DNA of 20,367 bases, from the NCBI GenBank assembly GCA_003427395.1, contig BFEA01000017.1:3867313-3887679 (forward strand). The letters run 5' to 3'. A program made the position numbers and the translations under genes. Origin of the DNA: Chara braunii. Taxonomy: Eukaryota > Streptophyta > Charophyceae > Charales > Characeae. Below, piece by piece: positions 15,500 through 20,367 of this stretch (positions within the stretch are counted from its first letter, which is position 1; the number at the start of each line of letters is the position of its first letter). The notes beneath the pieces were generated by a model that did no database searches, was not told where the DNA came from, and saw only the letters and a list, made by a program, of their open reading frames with translations.

Positions 15500-16420
15500 T
15501 TACATAAGACATAAGGTCAGGCCACCCAAACTTATGGAATGTGTCTAACTTAGCCGAGAAGTGTTTAAGATATCCAAATTACACAAAACAGAGGGCATAA
15601 CTACTTCTCTCTTCTTTGGGCATATGACCAGGCCATTCGAGTTGCCCTGAACTGTTTAAGATATTCAAAGTATATATACTTATCTTTCCCATTGTCTTCT
15701 AAGGCTGCATAAGACTGAACTAACTCAAGTTCAGTCTGCCCCTGCTTACCATCAATTTTATTCTTAATTATACTCTCTTCAAGATGTGATAGGCTATAGT
15801 CAGACCACCTAAACTTATAGAACAGTCTGATTAACTCGTTCTTAAATAGAATAATAGTAAATTATAGCCAAGTTGTAACCATTGGGTTCCAGCATGTGCG
15901 AGGCTTTGAGTCAGACCACCTGAACTTACAGAACAGTCTGACTCTCTGCCTGATTAATTTCTTTCTCATCCATTCTGTGCGTGGCATTGGCCTAGATCAC
16001 CTGAACTTACAGAACAATCTGCCCTCTGTCAGGTTCATTCTCTCAAAATAAAGGAAGGAAGAGGCTAAGCCACCTAAACTTATAGAACGGCTTAGACCTC
16101 CTCGTTCAGAACGAGATAAACAGGAGAAAACCCAATATAAACAAGGCGATCAAGGCACCTGAACTTACAAAATGCACTTAGTCCCTGAAAAGTCAACCAC
16201 AGTCAGCCCTCACAAGTCAGAGCAGTCAGGCCACCTAAACTTATACAACAGTCTGACCCTCCATGCAAAATCACAGCACTAAGTCTTCCCAAACTTATGG
16301 GGACTTCCCAGCCTCCAGAGCAACCAGACCCCCTAAACTTATAGAAGCGTCTGACGCTCCACACAAAACCAAAAATAAACAAAGCACTGAGTCTCCCCAA
16401 ACCTATGGGGACCTTCGAGC
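15500..16420. repeat. Cluster of about ten short hairpins with a shared loop and different stems
   Basis: The loop consensus CACCTRAACTTAYAGAAC recurs with irregular spacing. Flanking arms pair: TCAGAC/GTCTGA (15800-15830), GAGTCAGAC/GTCTGACTC (15908-15944), AGAT/ATCT (15994-16020), GAGG plus CTAAGCC with GGCTTAG plus CCTC (16061-16100), GTCAGGC/GTCTGAC with one G-T (16225-16257), AAGTC/GACTT with CCC/GGG inside (16281-16306), CAGAC/GTCTG (16325-16353), CCCC/GGGG (16395-16410). Weaker members lie at 15509-15546 and 16150-16181. Arms differ but stay complementary. Two partial frames across the cluster (for example 16263-16517) are shadows. Confidence 0.85.
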
Positions 16421-16706
16421 CTTAGTGACCAAGTCAAACCCTCAATCAAAACAGCCCTCCATCCTGCCTTCCCTAGATGCAATTCCTTTCAGCAATCTGA
16501 TTTTATACAACGAATAAAGCTGAAACTGAGATTGGGCAATCGTTCTTTTACTTAATCTTGTTCAGCGTCCCGAAAGTCAAACTAAAAATAAAGAAAGTGT
16601 TGCACACCATATATTCAGTCAAAGATGCAATGGATGATACAGATAGGGGTTATAGCTGGGTTTATAGAGGGAAAGCAGAAAATTACCTGTCAGTTCCCTG
16701 CCTCCA

Positions 16707-16766
16707 GAACTCCTCCTGAGTTCCGGCAGAGCTCCCACAATCGGTGGGCTGACTCCCCACAGAGTC
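16707..16766. repeat. Three adjacent perfect hairpins
   Basis: GAACTC-CTCCT-GAGTTC (16707-16723), CCCAC-AATCG-GTGGG (16734-16748) and GACTC-CCCACA-GAGTC (16751-16766) follow each other with gaps of 10 and 2 bases. Confidence 0.8.
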
Positions 16767-17248
16767 TTGCTGCGGTCCTACGGGTTGCAATCCCGCCTGG
16801 CGCCTTCCTCTCAGAACAGGACTAGACTTAGAGTAAGAAGGATAGGAAGGGAAGGTTTCAAACTCTCAGATCCAAGAGAGGTGCACTCAGACTCGCACGA
16901 GAGGGCCTCGCTTCCTTGGTGCGCTTGAGGGCCCCACAATGGCAGCCAAAATGCTCCGCCGGTGACCAAACTGACGAGTGTCGATCCTCCGACGACTCTC
17001 CAATCTGCAACAATGACCCTCTTGTTGTTGCCTAGTCACTCTCTCGGGTCATAACATCCATGTACCGCCGTTATACTTGGGTAATATTACAACCTCAGTC
17101 TGCCGCCACTGCGTGTCCAGCAGTTGTGCACAGCAGCGTGGCACGTGCAGACGGAATTCTATTGTAAATCAACCTTACATAATCAGTCATAAGAGTGTGA
17201 CATTCGCATCCTTGTGGTTCACCAACCGTGCGAGCCGTGCTAGAGGGG
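16767..17248. other. No gene recognised
   Basis: Mixed composition. GGGTTGCAATCCC (about 16783) is a small palindrome. It could include the upstream exon of the splice-like series that follows, but no reading frame supports it. Confidence 0.35.
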
Positions 17249-17464
17249 GTAAGTACAGTCTGCAGCCTCAGGCCCCACCTCCAGGTTCCCTGTTTTGCAG
17301 GCTGAGCGACTCACCAGTCAACAGGTAAGTCTGCAACTTCACTTCTCTCCTCCCCTTGTCAGCCTATCTTTGCTGCTATCCATGATGAACGGCGCAGGTC
17401 CCAACTTAGAGGTAAGCTTTCCAACGTCGTTGTTCCCTTGCCCTCTCGCTGTTATGCCTTGCAG
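17249..17464 (+). other. Three candidate GT-AG introns with tiny exons
   Basis: Strong donor and acceptor pairs in series: GTAAGTACAG (17249) to TGTTTTGCAG (ends 17300), 52 nt; GTAAGTCTGC (17325) to CCCCTTGTCAG (ends 17362), 38 nt; GTAAGCTTTC (17412) to GTTATGCCTTGCAG (ends 17464), 53 nt. Exons between them would be 24 nt (17301-17324) and 49 nt (17363-17411). More GTAAGT or GTAGGT donors lie at 17711 and 17886. Acceptors have pyrimidine-rich tracts; no clear branch site is seen. The 38-nt intron is very short. Product and coding status are unknown. Confidence 0.3.
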
Positions 17465-18110
17465 GGCACTCCACACATACGCACCCCCCCTTTGGTCTGT
17501 AGCATCACGCAGTCAATGCTGCGCCCGTCCGTCCTCTGGTTCCTGGCCGCCCTGCCCAGCAGGCGATGCAGCAGACGAAGGCCAAGGCTGAGGCGGTGGG
17601 TCAGTAAGCACGGCATGCCCTCCTGCAGATAAGCCCCTACTCACCCGGCTGGCTCCACGTTCCTGCCACCTCGTCACCTCACCGTTGGGGCGGCTACTTT
17701 CCGCCCATAGGTAAGTTCCCACTTCCTGCGCTTTGCCCACACTTCCTCCTTCGAACGACCGGCCAAACCCAATCTGAACCTGCCGCCGAAACACGGATAT
17801 GTGTGTTACCTCCCAACTATACGTACGGGGGTGGGTAGAAGAAGACCACTTCTATCGATAGGACGAGCAACGCCCCAGCCAACAGGTAGGTGCCCTGACT
17901 CAACGGATATTGTCACCCCACCTTCCTTGATAGGATAAGTTCGAATTCACATGAACCTGACACTAAAACCCGGGCGGGTACATTCCCATTTTTCACAGCT
18001 TCTCCCCGACCCGCAGATGCTTCACTAACAACCCCCCAAAACTAGCCACCCGCTCTAAATCTAACACTACCATCCGCTTCGCCTCATTCCTAGCCCCCAA
18101 TTCCGCACCT
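17465..18110. other. GC-rich interval, no gene recognised
   Basis: Overlapping long frames on both strands (for example 17513-17794 minus and 17438-17632 plus) reflect GC-rich composition. No domain is recognisable. Confidence 0.4.
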
Positions 18111-18330
18111 TATCTCGCTCGAACCCATCGAGGATCGAGCGAGATATAACTTTTTCGTTCTTGTCTTCTCAGCCCCCATCAAGGATCGAGCGCAGTAGAT
18201 TTTCATACTACCTCTCTCCTTACTCACTCCAGTGCCAAACTAGGACCGGATTCGGGGTCGCAGCCCCCCCAAACCCCTGTCGAGGCTCTTACCTCGCTCG
18301 ATTCTGTCAAGAATCGAGCGCGGTACACAT
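18111..18330. repeat. TCGCTCGA/TCGAGCGA hairpin family, two full copies and a half copy
   Basis: TATCTCGCTCGA (18111-18122) pairs with TCGAGCGAGATA (18135-18146), 12 perfect bp. CGCTCGATTC (18295-18304) pairs with GAATCGAGCG (18311-18320), 10 perfect bp. Between them, CCCATCAAGGATCGAGCG (from 18174) matches the loop and right arm of the first copy but lacks the left arm. Confidence 0.82.
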
Positions 18331-18382
18331 CCTCCCGTCCGCCATAGCCTTGCTCCCCGACGTTCCCCTCGTCGAATGCATC

Positions 18383-18596
18383 GGGGACGAACCCGGGTCC
18401 AGGTTCGTTCATCCCCTTTCCTCTCCGACTAACAGTGCTACACTCCCTCCACTGCGCCTGATCAACCTCCTCGCTATCTCCACCTTTGTTTGCACGCACC
18501 CGGCCCCGCCTCCTGTCTGGGTCCCCCCCCCGTGGCTCCTCGCTACTGCGTTCTCCCTTCTCCGAATGAACCCGGCGCGAAAGTGCGCCCGGGTTC
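18383..18596. repeat. GAACCCGG hairpin pair
   Basis: CGAACC (18388-18393) pairs with GGTTCG (18402-18407), with GGGGA/TCCCC outside it (18383, 18412). GAACCCGG (18568-18575) pairs with CCGGGTTC (18589-18596), extended inward by CGC/GCG with one bulged C. Both sit in GC-rich sequence with overlapping non-specific frames on both strands. Confidence 0.7.
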
Positions 18597-19078
18597 GCCC
18601 CGTCTCCTTCGCTGCCACTCGCTACCGGTAACCCGGTCCCCCCCCGTTGCCTCACTGCCTACACTTCATCGTTCTCCTTCCCCCTCCGCTCCCGACTGCA
18701 CCTCGTCTGCCCATCGCCCTTCTCACCAGATGTCTACCTCTTCCGCTGCTACTAGCGCAGCGCTCGACAACCACTACGGCCCGGTCCCCGACACTTCACT
18801 TTTGCCCCGATAGCAGCCGGCGCGGCTCGGCTATACCGACAATGCAAGTCCGACGAACGATTTGCATGACAGTATCGCTGCGCGCCTCCCCTCCTTGCCA
18901 CGCCCTTCTCGCTTCTTGACAACGCCCCGTCGCCCGCTACAGCGCTCTGCCCATCGGCCTTCGCCCCTCCGGCCTCTCCTTGCCTACTTGCGTCGCCCAT
19001 TACTCACCCCCTCCTGCGCTGCACGCACGAGGCACACTCTCCCGTCTAAGTTCGGCCCTTAGGTCTTGGAAATAACCC
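18597..19078. other. GC-rich interval, no gene recognised
   Basis: Pyrimidine-rich plus strand with C-runs. Long frames occur on both strands simultaneously, which is expected at this composition. Confidence 0.4.
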
Positions 19079-19079
19079 C

Positions 19080-19156
19080 GGCCCTGCGTCTCACCCACGG
19101 CCCTGCGTCTCAAGGCAAAGCGGGGCGCGGCCCCGGCGCGGCCCCGGCACGGCCCC
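19080..19156. repeat. Short direct duplications
   Basis: GGCCCTGCGTCTCA occurs at 19080-19093 and 19099-19112. It is followed by about three units of an 11-base CGCGGCCCCGG-type repeat (about 19125-19156). Confidence 0.8.
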
Positions 19157-19373
19157 AAGAACAGTTTGTAATTGCATTTCAGGCGACCCTGCGGATACAA
19201 CACATCCCATGCGCGACCTCACCGAGCCCGAAACATAGGTCATATACATCCAGCATTACCACGCCCTCTATCTCAAGTACAATTACAAACCCAGATCCTG
19301 ACTACGTCATGGTCTTTCTACCATGGCGTGGTAGGGGACCTTTGCCCCGAGCTCGCGGACCGTCAGACGAGGC

Positions 19374-19490
19374 CCGCACTCAAGGCCCTCGACTACCGTG
19401 ACGCCCATTAAGTCCAGCGTTGCGTACGAGTCAACGGCACGCCGGAGACTAACAAAAATTTATACAACAATTATTTAATATAAAATACAG
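19374..19490 (+). repeat. Dispersed element copy 2, A/T-rich tail
   Basis: CCGCACTCAAGGCCCTCGAC, then GTGACGCCC, then CGAGTCAACGGCACGCCGGAG matches copy 1 at 4009-4084 in order and spacing. The tail is AACAAAAATTTATAC and TTATTTAATATAAAATACAG. About 200 bases further on lies the second AAATACCC hairpin, as copy 1 is followed by the first one about 550 bases on, so both may belong to one larger repeat. Confidence 0.6.
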
Positions 19491-19654
19491 ACAGACGTCG
19501 CACGTCCCGCTGGCCCGTGACGCCGCGCACGCCTAGGCAGCACACCGTGCCCTCACCATCAATACCCCATGCCGCCACGCGCGCCTCTCACCCCAACAAA
19601 AACCTATGCTTCCGCCCACGCGCACACCGTCAGGCGGGCGACACTGCACTTGCG

Positions 19655-19697
19655 CGACTTGCAAAAAACACGCCAAATACCCTTGAGGGTATTTGGT
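19655..19697. repeat. A-run plus AAATA-CCC hairpin, copy 2
   Basis: ACTTGCAAAAAACAC leads into CCAAATACCC (19673-19682), which pairs perfectly with GGGTATTTGG (19687-19696) over TTGA. Copy 1 is at 4650-4696. Confidence 0.8.
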
Positions 19698-19919
19698 ACG
19701 ACAACGTCCTGGCGTTCTCCCTTCTTGGCGCTCGGCGCCCTGCCTATTCCCTATACAGCTACTACTAGCCCTACTAACTGACAACGCAACTGTTGATATC
19801 AGCGGCCAACGCAATACTTGAAGATGTCGCCCGTAGCAGACCATCGTCAATGCCAGGTATGTGGCCCCCACATCATCATCCTCGTCTCTCTCTCCCTTAT
19901 ACTGTCTCGTGAATGTTTG

Positions 19920-19985
19920 TTCGCCTGATCTCTCTCTCTCTCACACTCTCTCTCACATACACTCTCTATCTCCCTCTCTCAGAGT
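19920..19985. repeat. Imperfect CT-rich microsatellite
   Basis: Interrupted CTCT and CACTCT runs. Confidence 0.85.
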
Positions 19986-20037
19986 CGCATAACGGATAGC
20001 TGGCACAACCCCACGTTTATACAGACTAAGAGAAGGG

Positions 20038-20092
20038 GATCAAACGAAGAAGAGGATCAGATGAAGAAGAGGGGATCAGACGAAGAAGAGGG
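20038..20092 (+). repeat. Tandem repeat of GATCAGACGAAGAAGAGG
   Basis: Three units start at 20038, 20055 and 20074 (GATCAAACGAAG, GATCAGATGAAG and GATCAGACGAAG, each then AAGAG). A single exact unit occurs at 11396-11413. Confidence 0.9.
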
Positions 20093-20302
20093 GAAAAATG
20101 GAAATGTCGTCAACACCAAGTCTTCGATACAGGTCCCAAATAATCCCTCGTCCAATGTCTCAGTCCAATGTCGAGTCTGAATCCAAATATCGTCAAGTCC
20201 CAAAGTCACAAATCTTTCTCTTTCTCGTAGTTTACAGGTACTGAGAAGTTAGGTAGCGACAGGGTGAGGAGGAGATGGTGGACTTGCAAGAGGAAGAAGA
20301 AC

Positions 20303-20304
<2 letters not shown>

Positions 20305-20367
<63 letters not shown>
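20305..20367. repeat. (CT)n microsatellite, runs off the window
   Basis: Uninterrupted CT run reaching the last base of the window, so its length is unknown. Confidence 0.97.

Noticed and set aside
15500-16420. CRISPR-like array
   Set aside because: Spacing is irregular, the repeated part is a hairpin loop whose arms vary, no cas genes are present and the window is eukaryotic.
18161-18655. Long frames on both strands
   Set aside because: Plus and minus frames of similar length overlap completely in GC-rich, hairpin-bearing sequence, as expected by chance.

Overview
This is a repeat-dominated, gene-poor eukaryotic nuclear window. The signs are long GA/CT, TA, TAA and AC microsatellites, minisatellites, GT-AG splice-like signals, no operon structure and almost no credible long reading frames. 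I cannot name the organism. The short candidate introns (38 to 53 nt) at 17.2-17.5 kb would suit a fungus or a compact protist, but this is weak evidence. Three N positions near 13.15 kb show that the assembly is imperfect.

Layout. The left 3.3 kb is AT-leaning and holds the only convincing protein-coding signal: the C-terminal domain of a CtIP/Sae2/Com1-type DNA end-resection protein (278-863). It is broken by an in-frame TGA and a probable one-base frameshift in a T run. Several short unrecognised frames follow, separated by GA, CT/TA and GA microsatellites. From about 3.3 to 19.7 kb the sequence is a mosaic of dispersed and tandem repeats: a tRNA-promoter-like repeat present twice (7517-7800, 13004-13310), an element with an A/T-rich tail (4009-4130, 19374-19490, perhaps 13862-13945), a tandem stem-loop array (9155-9586), a GTGTCAC-type minisatellite (10085-11180, 11435-11745), two TAA arrays, a ~122-bp tandem repeat (14696-15230) and a cluster of short hairpins with a shared loop (15500-16420). 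The right part (17-19.5 kb) is GC-rich with splice-like signals and strong palindromes. CT repeats close the window.

Main discovery. Much of 3.3-19.7 kb is made of short perfect inverted repeats. In at least four separate repeat families, paralogous copies keep the loop but carry different stems that still pair. Examples are GTTGG-CGAA-CCAAC against GCCGA-CGAA-TCGGC, and TCAGAC/GTCTGA against CTAAGCC/GGCTTAG around the same loop. This covariation is what structured RNA families show. It could also arise at the DNA level, through template-switch correction of quasi-palindromes. I know of no described element family that matches it. No protein machinery for it is visible in the window.
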